Assembly (NCBI GenBank): GCA_037074765.1
Contig: JBAMDO010000144.1
Span: 1 to 64,000, forward strand
Length of the DNA: 64,000 bases
DNA from: Mansonella perstans
Taxonomy: Eukaryota > Nematoda > Chromadorea > Rhabditida > Onchocercidae
Direction of reading: 5' to 3'
The notes below the pieces were generated by a model. The model ran no database searches and was not told the DNA's origin. It saw nothing but the letters and a program-made list of their open reading frames with translations. Position numbers and translations under genes: made by a program. The first letter of the stretch is position 1. Every line of letters starts with the position of its first letter. Below, in pieces: positions 28,099 through 42,160 of the stretch.

Positions 28099-29965
28099 AA
28101 CAATTTAAATTATATAACTACACAGAGTAGGACGCTGTTATAACTTTCCAGAAAAATATCCATATGCTTTGCTTCCTGTTTTTGCTCATCAAATCACAGT
28201 ATGTGGACAAGATCACTTTAATCTTTCAAAGAAAGGAAAATAAATGAAATGAAAACTAAAATCAAAATTTTTTTTTTAATTCCTTTGAAATCTCAAATGT
28301 TAGTGCATCATGATTCCTTAAGAATCCTTGGCTGTTTATCGCAATTAATCACAACCCTATTTCACATGAAAACAGCAAGTGACCAAAAGATCATTGATAA
28401 AACTAAAGTCATAAGTTCGATCAGTAAAATCGTTTAGCTGTCGTTGAATAGTTCTGAAAGGAGAGTTACTTCATACTTCTCTATTTGAGTTAACTCCTTC
28501 ATTCATCACCCTTGTTTCCGCTATTTTTGCATATTGCTCTCTCGAATTGTTGGTCAGATGCAATTGTTTATTCCATGTAACTCTCTGCTTAAAGCTAGCC
28601 TATTTGATACTTAATACGGTTGAAGAAGAAATGGCCAAGTATTTGCAATTTCCTCATTAAATGGAAATAACTCGAATTTAACCAAAAAGCGTTCAGACTT
28701 TAAGTATTGCAAGCATAAACATTTGCAGTCTCCTGCACGTTGCACAATGGTATAGTTGATAGCACAGTTAGGAACTGATATTTTTGTTCATTCAAGCTGA
28801 GAAGAATTAAAATTCCCATTATTACAATTCACCTTGTTGTAGTTGGGGATAGGATACATTAAGACGATTTGTCTCACGCACCAATTTAGTTCGAAACACC
28901 ATTCTACAACAAATCAATTTCTAGCAATGCAATAAAATCTCGATCTTATTTTTAAGGAGGAAACTTTAAATTTATGGTATTTTTGTCAAAATCAACACCA
29001 ATCTTCGAATAAATTATGTCATTTCTTCAATTCAATGGTACAAAATGCCACAAAGTGTTCTTAAAAAGCTTAGAAAAGTGAAAAGAAATGTGGTGTTGAA
29101 TGAAAAGCTTATTATACTTCCATATGTTATTAGCACTTGAAGAATGCAATACTTGAAACAAACAAAAGAAATCGTATCGTTGAATCCAACGGATAAATCA
29201 CACGCCTATTTCTCAATCACACGTACGTCTACACAAACAACTGGAATAACTGAATATGGTTGATCAGAACAATTAAACAACCGGTCACTCAAAGATATTT
29301 CTCTTCTAATAAGCACTACACGCATAATACATCGCTCAAAATTGTATTCAAATTATGCCGCGAAAGTTTCATATCACACACATACTGTGAAACTTTAAAT
29401 CCCTTGAATGTGAAGAAAGTATGACGGGAAGAGCAGTGAAGATTTTGGTGATTCGGTAGGTTCACGCTCGTTTTGTTGAATTCTGTCCTGCATGTAAACA
29501 GTATCGCACGTAGTTTACATTTTACTTATGAAAGAGCCTTTTTTTTTTTCACAAATTACGTCTCATTGTTTTATGCACGCAATCATTTGAAGAAGTTAAT
29601 TTGTTTGTAATGTAATATCAATTGTAGATTGAATTAGTATAGCTGTATTTATTTATAGATATGTATTATATATGTGTCTACGTGCCTTTGTATCACTTTT
29701 AAATTAGGTCATATAATTGACATTACAAATGTTTGACATACAACGAAGTTATATTTTAAAATATAGTTTTATTGCAGTGTTGGTCATAGAAAATGTAATG
29801 ATGTATGAAATATAACAAATCTACGAAATAATACATTTACCTTTGTGATATTGTAGCAGTTAATAAAATGTAGCAATGTGATTATGAATACGACAACTTA
29901 TTTATATTTGCTCCTCAATCATTTTCATTTAACGAATATTTGAATAGGGTTGAAGTTCAGCTATA
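28099..29965. other. Divergent promoter region between kinesin-5 and sphingomyelin synthase
   Basis: About 1.9 kb between two divergently transcribed genes. It is AT-rich with no supportable exons; the longest open frame (62 codons, 28249-28437) has no motif. It must hold both promoters and outrons, but no specific element can be named from the sequence. Confidence 0.6.
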
Positions 29966-29980
29966 TTCTTTTTAGGTGTC
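29966..29980 (+). promoter_or_regulatory. Probable spliced-leader acceptor of sphingomyelin synthase
   Basis: TTCTTTTTAG ends at 29975, five bases before ATG 29981. It is a pyrimidine-rich 3' splice site with no upstream exon in evidence, consistent with trans-splicing. Inference. Confidence 0.6.
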
Positions 29981-32900
29981 ATGCTTCCTCATCCTGTGAT
30001 TATGGCTGATTTTGACATGTTATACGACAATGAAAATAAGATGAGAAAATGTGAGAGCGGAAACATGCAAAACAACAATGGTTGTAATCATCGAATTACC
30101 ACAACTTCACCCGAAGAATGGACTTATGCCGATGTTGCCATATGGCTTAGTAAACAAGGCTTTGGAAAGTATGCAAATATTATTGCTTACAAACATAAGG
30201 TACTCATGTTGTTACGCAATTAGTTGTTTTTATTGAATAAATAATGAATTACTACCCATCTAACTTATGAATAGCAAATATATTTGGGAAACAAGTTTAA
30301 CAACTTTCTGCATGTACCATTTTCATTTGCTATTGTTTTGAAAAGAAACGTTTCTCGTGGACTTATTCAAGTCTTGTCTTTCGTGCATTTTAGATCGATG
30401 GTCGTACATTGCTTATGCTAACTGAAGTTGATTTGCGCGAGAAACCACTGAATTTGAATTGTCTTGGTGACATTAAGCGTATTGCTTTAGCTATTTCGCG
30501 GTTAAGAACGATCTTAATGCCTTCAGAAGCAGTGGTTAGTATTTGCATGGGCTAAAAAATTTTCTGAAGGAATTAATCTAGTTCTGCTAAGATTATTATT
30601 CATTTTTCACTGTAGTTGAGGGCAATCAAAATGATATAAATGCAATTGTAATCAGAACAATCATGATAGATCGGTGCGGTCGATAAAGCAGTATAATTGC
30701 TTTATGATCGCTTCAGGTTGTGCTGATGACTAGGACAGCTTTCTGCAAAACTTTTCATTGATATTGACATTTTCATTGCAAGTTTTCTATTTATGTTTTG
30801 AATAGATATATACATTTGTTACTAATAGGTAGCATTTGTTACTGGTGATTCAGCACAATTTATTTAGTCAGATACTTATGATTATCGGTTGGAGAACTAT
30901 AAATCTTTTTCTAGTTACAGATGCAGAGTAGTATTCAACTAGCTGGTACAAACAGTAAGAGTCAAATCGATCCAAGTGATCTTCCGATAAATGTTGATTA
31001 TAAAAATAGAGTGATCCCTACTGCGAGCTCCTATCCAAAAATTTTGTCCAAAACAAGGCAAAGTTTGTTATATTATTAGGCCATATTTTTTTTCTTGTTC
31101 GATGAGTGAGCTATCATCATTTATCGTCAATACTAGCATGAGCGAGGCGCTAAATTCACCAACCAACTACTCCACATTTATTTATAACAGTTTCAGTCTG
31201 TTGTATACTCTTCTGGGCTAGTAGCGATTTGAATGATAAAGCATGTAGCACTAATTTTATGTAAAGACCACTTATATTTTCAGTAAAACTGCACAGTGTA
31301 TTGTGGATGATAAAGCTACAAATTCGTTGGATGAGGGATTAAAGCAAATGCATCTTTTGAGCAGGGAAGATTTAATACGACAGGTAAGTCGTTTGTGCTC
31401 GTAACCGTATTCTTTTTTACACTTTCGATTAGGTTTCTTTATTTCATAATTTAAAGTTGGAATTTTTGATGTTTAAATTTAATTAGTACTCAGCATTTTA
31501 GTACACGGATTTAACAGGACAACTGCTTTATGTTTTCGAGAAGAGCCTAGTGAACAGATTTGCAGGTGGAAAGCCCCGATACGAAATTGAAGTCGTTCGT
31601 AAAATTAACTATTGCTTTTTGTTATTGTACGTGTTCTTTATTGATTACTGCTTTTGTAATGGTTCTTGTACATGATCGTGTACCAGGTGAGCTGCTTTTT
31701 ATTACAGAAAATGTATTTAAGATTTTTAAAGAAAAAGAAAAGGGAAGTACGTGCTGTTGTGTTGGGCTGTCTCTAGTATGCTTCATTTATTAATAATAAA
31801 ATTAGTCACCAAATTTCAGATATGAAAACGTATCCACCTTTGCCGGATATCGTGCTTGATAACTTGCCATTGATACCATGGGCTTTTCAAGTTTGCGAAG
31901 GAATAGCAGTTTTTCTAGCATTACTTTGGCTTACGATTTTGTTCTTCCATAAGCATCGGTATTTTTTAAAGCAGTCACCAAAAAAGTTGTCTGTGTGGAA
32001 CATTGGTGGACAAATAGTTGTCGGCATTACATTTAATTTATTCTTGAAGAATCACTTATTATAGCGCAACTTGATTTGTTTTAATAAAATATAGTTATCA
32101 ATAAAAAAAACTTAGGAAGCACATAGCTATTTTTTTGATTCTGATACGCATGATGACGTTTTTTCATTTGAGAAATCTTTGTTTTCTTTATAAGAATATT
32201 TTTGCAGAGATATAAGCCAATTCATGGATAAATGTTTGCATATTTTTCTTACTACTTATATTAGAACTGCTAAAGTGGTAGTATAGGTATTTTAAGGCAC
32301 TCTTGGAGAGTAATTCTTTTAAAAAAAAATTATTGATAACTTGGGATTTTAGGTCTGATTGCTTGAAAAATAGGAACAAAAATATGTACTGTTTTTTTTT
32401 AATTTTTTTCAGAGTCGTTATAATGCGACGGATGTTCTCTTTGGTTGGAACTGTCTTCCTTTTACGTTGTGTTACGATGCTAATCACATCCTTATCGGTG
32501 CCAGGTCCACATTTAGAATGTCGTTCACAGGTATTCCTTTTTCTTAGAGGAAAAATATGTTATTGATATGTGAAAAGTATTTATGGTGACTTCATGAAAA
32601 CACTCTGCGTTTCGTCTTCTTATTCTCTGCAACAAATAATATTGTTTAGAACTGCAGTAACATTATTCACGAGGACTCTTTTTTCCTATTTCATATCTGA
32701 GCTGCCTATATGAAGATGTTTTCTGCTGATAGAAACTTTTCTTATGATGGTTATTGGAAATGGTGGATTAACTTTTACCATTTTAATTTTTAATAGAGTT
32801 ATGGTACGTTCGTCGCAAGACTTCAGCAAGCTTACCACATCTGGTCACATCTTGGTATGTCAATTCATGGTGTGCGATCGTGCGGTGACTACATGTTCAG

Positions 32901-34308
32901 TGGCCACACAACTGCGATGACATTGTTAAACCATTTCATCACTGAATGTTAGTTCATGTTATTCGTCTTTGTTCAATTTTTTATGTTGTATTCAGGTTCC
33001 ATGAGACCATTATCATAACAGGTCGCTGCTTCCTTTCTTTGTTGATACAAATAATTTCTGATGCTTTGCACCTCTAAGATTGACAATATTTCTGAAGGGT
33101 TGTTGTGCAGCACTTGCTGAAATGTTGTGATTTTCATTTACAGTAATTGCTGGGTGGTCACTGTTTAATAAAAATTATTACTCCTGGCCTATTCATTTAC
33201 AGTCAGTTCATTGTTTAATAATTAAATTTATCCGTAATCTTTTGATCTACTTTGCAGCAGTTGTTCTGTTCCAATTGCTATGTTTATAATTTTAGGCGAG
33301 ATTTGTTGAAATCTTATACGGTCGTAGTAAATCGATTACTTTTTAGGCTGTCATTTTTTCAACTAAGCACAGAAATAAAAAATAAGTAAATTAAAATAAA
33401 TATACACATAAATTAAAATAAGCACATGGGAATAAGAGTTTTCGTTTATGTCTGCAGAAAAACAGGTTAACGAAGTTTTTAGATCTTGTTAAGTAGTGAA
33501 TTAGATAGTAAATTTAAACAAATTTTACAGATACACCAGATTCATGGCATAGCTTGCATACGATTACGTGGGTTTTAAATCTATTCGGGATATTTTTCAT
33601 TCTGGCTGGTCACGAACACTATAGTATTGATGTATTCGTCGCATTCTGTATTTCATCTAGAATGTTTTTATATTATCATGCATATGCATATCAATTTAGT
33701 ATGGCAAGAAACGATAATCGAATGAGATTATGGTTTCCGCTTGGCTGGTATGTTTTACTTACTTTGTTTCCGCTTGGTATGTTTTACATAATATTTTTGT
33801 ATGGGTTTAGCAAATTTTGATAGAGTTACTTAATTTTGACAAATTAGGATAGTTCATTTAAAATCAGGGAAGCACTTTGTTGTGATTTGAGCATCAAATA
33901 TATTATGCAATTAATCAACAAATGTGTAAAATTATTATGATTTATGTAGTGAAAAAGTCGAATTTGATAGTGATTGAAATGCAACATTATATTTTGGCTT
34001 TGGCCTATCATTTTCAGAAATGTCAACAATTGTTTTTTAGGTTTTTCGAAGCAGGCGGGCAAGGCCGTGTTGCAAATGATTTTGATCTTCCGCTTTATTT
34101 TCCAGTAATTTCGTTTCCTTCATTTGGGAAAAATATATGTGTGAAAAATAAAGAAAAAGCAAATTTGGATAAGAAGCCCTTATCAAAGCTTGTTGTGGAT
34201 AGCTGTAGTATTTCAGTGGATTGCAGCAAACATCTTAAGAGACGAAAGAATAAGAAAAATGAAGCTTCACTATGCGAACATATAGCTTTTAGGAAAGATT
34301 TTTCATAA
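29981..34308 (+). CDS. sms-1: SAM-domain sphingomyelin synthase family protein
   Basis: A multipass membrane enzyme that moves a phospho-head-group from a phospholipid to ceramide, at Golgi or plasma membrane in relatives. Ten exons: 29981-30199, 30394-30534, 30921-31057, 31284-31383, 31566-31686, 31820-31958, 32413-32530, 32797-32947, 33531-33747 and 34041-34308, giving 536 residues with all phases agreeing. Residues about 43-115 are a SAM domain ([20 protein letters not shown], later [16 protein letters not shown]). The core has [12 protein letters not shown], then [11 protein letters not shown] and [10 protein letters not shown]. These place the catalytic triad at His362, His405 and Asp409; the 43 and 4 residue spacings equal those of human SMS1. 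Intron 3 needs a GC donor. Whether it makes sphingomyelin, ceramide phosphoethanolamine or both cannot be told from sequence; the symbol follows the C. elegans SAM-containing member and is tentative. Confidence 0.9.
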
Positions 34309-36428
34309 TTTTATTTCTTTTATAGTTGGGAATGGAAAAACTTTTTGCATAATTTTGAACAAAGAAAATTTTCAAAAAGAATATCAAATTTCCTATGAGG
34401 ATTAACTTAAAGTAGATGAATTATCATTTTACTCAGTTATTAGATGGAGCTGAGAAAAAAATTGAATCCACAATGTTAAATCAATGAAATGACTACTTTA
34501 TTCGTCTTTTATCGACTTACTCTCTGTGGCCGTAATTTTCACTATTTTCATTTATTCCACTTCTTTATTACTTAAAAAATGTATTATGCTTGTATCATGT
34601 TTCCTAATGTATCAGAAAATTTAAACCAAGTTTGCCTTACTGTTTCATGATCTGTTTTTAGTATCGGAATGCTTCATGTGATTAAAATTTGTTTGGTAAT
34701 TAGGGCTATCGTTACTTACAGATTTAGTATCTCTGTGCTTCTGTAATTATTCTACAGCATATCGTGTACAAACTGGTCAGAATTTTGTTCTCTCTATAAG
34801 GCTTTTGTAAATTACTATTGTATATTACTGCCCAGTGGAGGAAGCTACTATTAGCTTCTCTACAATATTGTTGGGTTTTTTTTTTTTTTATTAAGTACTA
34901 TTAATACAATTATATTTTCGGCGACCTTTTATTTTTTGAATTTCAGGATGAGATAAGTTGTTTTGAGTATCATTTAAATACATTTTATTGAGCCCAATTG
35001 TGCATTTTTCTGAATAATTCAATTTTTGAAATTGTACCAGCATAAGAATGGTTAATAATATAGATTGTCCATACTAAAAGTATCGTCTCTTCGTATGTCT
35101 CTTGACATTCATTCATATGTGATAATGTTCTATTCAATCTTCTTCTGTAAGCTATGATGTTGTTTTTTTACTATTTCTTTACATAATTATAAAAATTAAA
35201 TTTTTGAAATCGATGTAATTTGCTTTTTTGAAAATCATTTTTCATAAGGAACCTGAAAAAGACCTGCATACTATTAAGCCAAATATGCTTAATGTTATTT
35301 CTGTAAGGGATCATATTTGCAGGAATGAACAGCGGGAAGTAATTAATGGTAGCAAAACTATGGTTCCTTTAAGGGTTTTCCTTACAATCAATCTGAATGT
35401 TAAGTTACACGTAAGAATACCTGTCGGGTAAATATCGTTAATTGCTAAGATAATGATGATATAGATAGTGGAGAATTAGAATAATTACAATTTGATATTT
35501 CCAACTATATCGCACAAAATTCTGCACAAAAAATCATTATGCATTAATTAATCTAAAGTTAAAAAGATACCTATCCCTTCTGAATAAAACAAAACAACTG
35601 AAAAAGTGTTTGTTTAGCAATAAACACTCGAAGATATTCATTTTTCAATACAGTTAACCTGAATAATCTTTCCATCAACTTTCAACTAAAACTTTTAAGA
35701 GCAAAATTACACACTGGGAATCTGGGAATCTCACTGATAAAACTTAACTGCACATTGTTTCAAAAGTATCCACACCTTTGACACTAATCACAAATTCGAC
35801 AAAAATACGTAGCAATGAACAAATGATTCAGTGATTATTTAGTCTAAAGAAGTGTTAAGAATTACTTCTCATTTAGTCTGCTTTTAGGAATCACTTCTCA
35901 ACCTCATAGTGCTCATATTTTCACGTCAACAGACGAACTCTCTTCATAGAATAGTCTCTCTGATTTTATAGTTCTATAAATAAATAAGGTCATATAACAT
36001 GTTTTGTTCGACGATAGTGCAAGGGATGACGTGGTACTACTTTTCCCTTCCCAACCATGGAATTTTCTAGAAAATTCGCTCTATGAAATTTACATTGTTA
36101 CATATGAATTGTACTGCAACCATACACATATTTCTAAATACCAAATCATGAAAAACTCCCTGAATGATATATATATATATATATACTATAATAATTTTCT
36201 ATTCACAGATCTAAGAAAAGACCCCCTCCATTTCAAAAAAGTAAGGAAGCTCGGTAAATTCAGATAAGTAGAAGAATTAGAGACAAATGTGTGAGTACTT
36301 TCCAAAGTGTAATCACTACTATTTGTGAAGTCTTTGAATTTCAAAATTGTATTTCTAGCTCCATGATCAATTTAATACATTTTCATTCATCATTTTTGCA
36401 CAAAAATTTACAGTAAGCATGAATTTCA
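34309..36428. other. Convergent 3' intergenic region (sms / polyubiquitin)
   Basis: About 2.1 kb between two convergent genes, containing their 3' UTRs. Open frames of up to 87 codons (36004-36267) run through an AT dinucleotide tract and resemble no known protein. I see no supportable gene. Confidence 0.6.
36167..36187. repeat. (AT)n microsatellite
   Basis: About ten AT units in the intergenic region downstream of polyubiquitin. Confidence 0.9.
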
Positions 36429-38155
<1,727 letters not shown>

Positions 38156-38913
38156 AATGTTACGTTACTTTTCACATTCCAAAAGACTGGTTCTTTTCTC
38201 ATTTGCAGTAGAAATCCGATAAAAAAAACTCTTGTAGATCTCGATATATGGGCTAAACTACCCCCAAGTAAAACATATATAGAAACTAGTTCTTTCCAAA
38301 TGATCATAACAGAACAATCGGGACTTATGTCTCAATCTTTCTCAATTTTCTCAATCATGTTCTGCTTCTTCAAATCAATACTTAGTCATGGCTGCATCGA
38401 TGACTAAGAGTATATTTCGCAATTTCCATAACCCGCAAACGAATTCCCGTAGCTCAGCAGCAACCCGAGAATTTCCAATACACAACCATCACCACACCAA
38501 TGTATATACCAACCCTCAGAGACCGATAACCCAGCAAGCTAACCCCAATCCAACTTCAACCCGAATCGAACAACACTCACCAGTCATGCAACCCAACGAA
38601 TGAATAGTTTACAATGCAGCCCGAGCAACTTTTATAGCATTCGATCTGAATGCCCTCCTCCTTACTCCTACATAACCGATCGATTAGTTGGCCAGTCACC
38701 CAGACATTCTACTACCCTTTTTCTCTAATTTCCCTACCCTTACAAAACAAAATAGTCCAATTAGGATGGAGCAAATAATAATGTACGTCTGTCGACTCAT
38801 TGATTTTTCATCTCTGATAAAAGATAGGAACTAAATCAATCACAACTGATCAATGTGTAAACTTAAACATATGAATCATATTGTTTTTCAAATTTTAGAA
38901 ATGAGACTATTTG

Positions 38914-39292
38914 AAAATAGTAACTTACTTATGCACGTCACAAACATGTATGCACGTCGCAAACATGTATGCACGTCGCAAGGATGTATAATTTGTTGAG
39001 AGAAACAAATAGATAGCTAAGAAATTAGCAGGACAGGTCATAAATTAATGAAATAGATCAATAGAATGGTTCAAAGTTCAAGTTATGATAAATTAGGTTG
39101 TAAATTTAGCTGATAACACCAATCTCGAATTTTCGAGTTTGGAATAGTAACTTACTTATGAATATGTTGCTTAAGCATGTATAATTTGTTGGAAGGAATA
39201 GATAGCTAAGAAGTTAGCAGGAGGACAGGTCATGAATTAATTAATGGAATAGATCAGCAGAATGGTTGAAAGTTTAGGTTATGATAAATTAG
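38914..39292. repeat. Diverged direct duplication with internal 19-bp triplet
   Basis: Copy 1 (about 38914-39099) and copy 2 (about 39142-39292) share ATAGTAACTTACTTATG, GTATAATTTGTTG, ATAGATAGCTAAGAA, TTAGCAGGA, GACAGGTCAT and TTATGATAAATTAG in the same order. Copy 1 alone contains three 19-bp units at 38931-38949, 38950-38968 and 38969-38987 (ATGCACGTCGCAAACATGT type). Confidence 0.85.
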
Positions 39293-40535
39293 ATTCAGCC
39301 AATCTGGAATTACATCATCGAACAATGTGACATTGGAGAAAATGAATGACCTCTTATAAGAGGACATATTTATACTAACTAACCTTTGACCTATCGATCC
39401 AATGTACAAGAGGAAAAGGACGAGCTGAGTAAATGAGGAAATACATTCCACCAAGAATCTAACCTTTCTTTCTTTCTTTACTTTCATCATAAATTAAATG
39501 AGAAAAAATTTATTGCATGGCTACTATGACTGTTGTGTTGTATGATTCATACAAAAAACTACAATCTATTACGGATCTGAAATGTGACCACCGAATAAAA
39601 ATCACACGTGCAAATTAGTTTACTGATTTTATATTTAATAAGTATATCAGTTTGCTGAATCATATGTTCAAAAGCTTATAATGGATCATTAACATTTCAT
39701 TCACTTACTTTTATCTAAATTAGTTTAATTAATGCTTAATTTTTTAACTTTAGCATCAAATTTAAAATCATTTCAATTTTCAATAGGAAATAGAATTATT
39801 CATTCTTAGCTTAACATTACTATATACTATAACTAGCAATTGCAAGATTTGATGAATTTATGAAAATATTTTTAAGCTTACATTTTTCAACTAATTTCAA
39901 GAGATTACTGCCCGTCCAAAGACCATTGTTTTCCTACTTTTAATTTTTTTTAAATGAAAATGAAACAAATAAATTTTTGTAAAAAATTAATATAAAATAT
40001 AAAATAACTAAAGTTATAAGTAATTTTCCCTTATTCATCCTACCGTTTTTTATTGAATATAATAATTATTGAGCTGTCTAATAATGCTTTTGTTAAATTA
40101 TTTAATTACAAAGAAAAACTGGAAATGTCAATATTTGTTACATTGGTGTATATACAATTTCGCTTTTCAAACTATGAAATCTGGTGAAAATAATTCCAAA
40201 GTTCCCAGTTCATAAGTTAATTACGAAAAGGCTCCTCCAACTCATATTTAGCTCATTTTTTGATTATCATTTCTATTTTATTTAAAAATTTGCTACATGT
40301 AAGCGCAATACAAATTGAAGCAAATTTGAGAGATAGTATAATCAGTTGTAATTATTATATCTCATTTTGTGCTCACCGAAAAGCTTTTTATCCGACGGTA
40401 AAATCAGAAAACGTAAGCGTAATATAACGAGAAAAACGTGAAGACAAATATCACTGATTCAAAATATTACTATTTCACAGACGCATTTTATGGCTTTTGT
40501 AGCTTTAGTTAATTCATTATCCTAACTGCCTCATC

Positions 40536-40554
40536 CATATATATATATATATAT
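40536..40554. repeat. (AT)n microsatellite
   Basis: About nine AT units in intergenic sequence. Confidence 0.9.
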
Positions 40555-42160
40555 TCGTACTATTTAATGATAAGATAAATCATTGACATCCATCGATATC
40601 TTCTGTACGGCATCAGCAAATGTATCCAAAGGTCATTTGAAGATTTGTGAGCACACTTAAGGCAAGTTAGTTAGTTTTGTTCTCTATTTTTTGTTTAATT
40701 AATTTTTCCGTTTATTGTGACTAAACTTGAAGTAACAAACATTTTGATTTGAGACGTATAAGACAGTTCCGTCACTTTTTAGACGCATAACGTCTATCAT
40801 CATACTCTAATGCAAAACTCTATAATGTGTAGAGATAAGCTGTCGATCGACCGATGCAAGTGGCATAGAAATTGCTGCTTCTTTTATCGATCCCAACTTT
40901 TTCCAATCTATGAATGAGTGTGAATAAGGTGACATTGCAAATAGCTTTTTTGAAATATATTGGGGACGATATATTTTTGCTTCAATAAGAAATAATTATC
41001 ATTTTTTAGGACATTTCTTCATTTTGCCGTGCACCTATATATTCATCCACTTTTAAGGTATCAGTAATGCTTTTGTTTACGGTGAAACTAACGTTTCATT
41101 TTGTAACTTACGCAGAAGTCAATAATACTCAAATGATATATTTTTACTTTTAACAACATTTATATATACTTCCTGGCCACTTTATTATTAATGTAAGATT
41201 ACACGTGCTAATCTTTTGCTATCACCTAAAGATTGCATTCTGATAATGCTTGAATTTCACCAATCTCATGAGCAATAATAGCTCGTCATGAGCCAAGGTA
41301 TTCGCTTCAGATGTACAGTAGTTAAATTTCGCAAAGTTTAAACCAAACAAAATATAAGCGATGAGAGCAATGCATAGAACTATTTACTCTTTTTCTTTAT
41401 CGTACAAATAATAGCATAGTTGAAACAGACATGAATTCCATGAAAACTAGCATTTCTTCCAGATCCGTTTTGGATGCCTAAAAGTAGATAACCTGTAATA
41501 ATCAGGAACGTACGGACAATCACAATGTAACGTTGAAAGCTTGGTCAAAGGACCAACTTTAGAAGGTTTATCTGAAAAAACATAGCGATGAGTAATGTTT
41601 TCGATACGCATTACACTCGACCAGTGAAAAGTCCAAATGTTCAAAGCGATGATAGTATGCAGATTCCATGCTTAAGTATTGAAATTTTCCCATCCTTCGA
41701 TAGATTCTATTGAATAGTGGACAGACTAAAAAATTTTATTCGAACAAGCAGAAATTAACTGAAACCAAAAATACTAAACTGAAGTTTATTATCTAACACT
41801 GCTGAGCACTTCGACTAGATTACATCCGAAAAGCAATAATAACAACTTAAAATACAAATCCTTTTTACAGAAGACAGGCGGTTAAGAAAAAACATCAATG
41901 CCGAAAAGTGCCTGCGTTTACTTTTTCTTCAAAAGAATACCAGCATTATTAAAAAGTATGGCCACGACAACACGCTTCCTCCTCTTTTTGCAAAGTCTTG
42001 CTTTTTAATCATTTAAATAAATCAAAATCCAACTAAAAGGAGTAAGGTCAACTGCAAGAACTTTGGAACTATTAAAGTAATTAAGAATGAGGAAGTTGTA
42101 TATCTGGCCAACTAGATCTCGAACATTCATAAATTATCAGCAAATTAAATTCATTTTGAG

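Larger units (their letters stand above)
38156..42160. other. 4 kb intergenic region, polyubiquitin promoter to importin 3' end
   Basis: Contains the presumed polyubiquitin promoter, a locally C-rich stretch (about 38400-38760) and a diverged direct duplication near 39 kb. The 71-codon frame at 38388-38603 is rich in Asn, Pro, His, Thr and Gln and looks like a by-product of C-rich composition. No gene is supported. Confidence 0.6.

Noticed and set aside
36004..36267. 87-codon frame downstream of polyubiquitin
   Set aside because: Runs through an (AT)n microsatellite (DIYIYIYY) and has no motif.
38388..38603. 71-codon frame rich in Asn, Pro, His and Gln upstream of polyubiquitin
   Set aside because: Composition is explained by a C-rich stretch lacking G/T; no homology or splice context.
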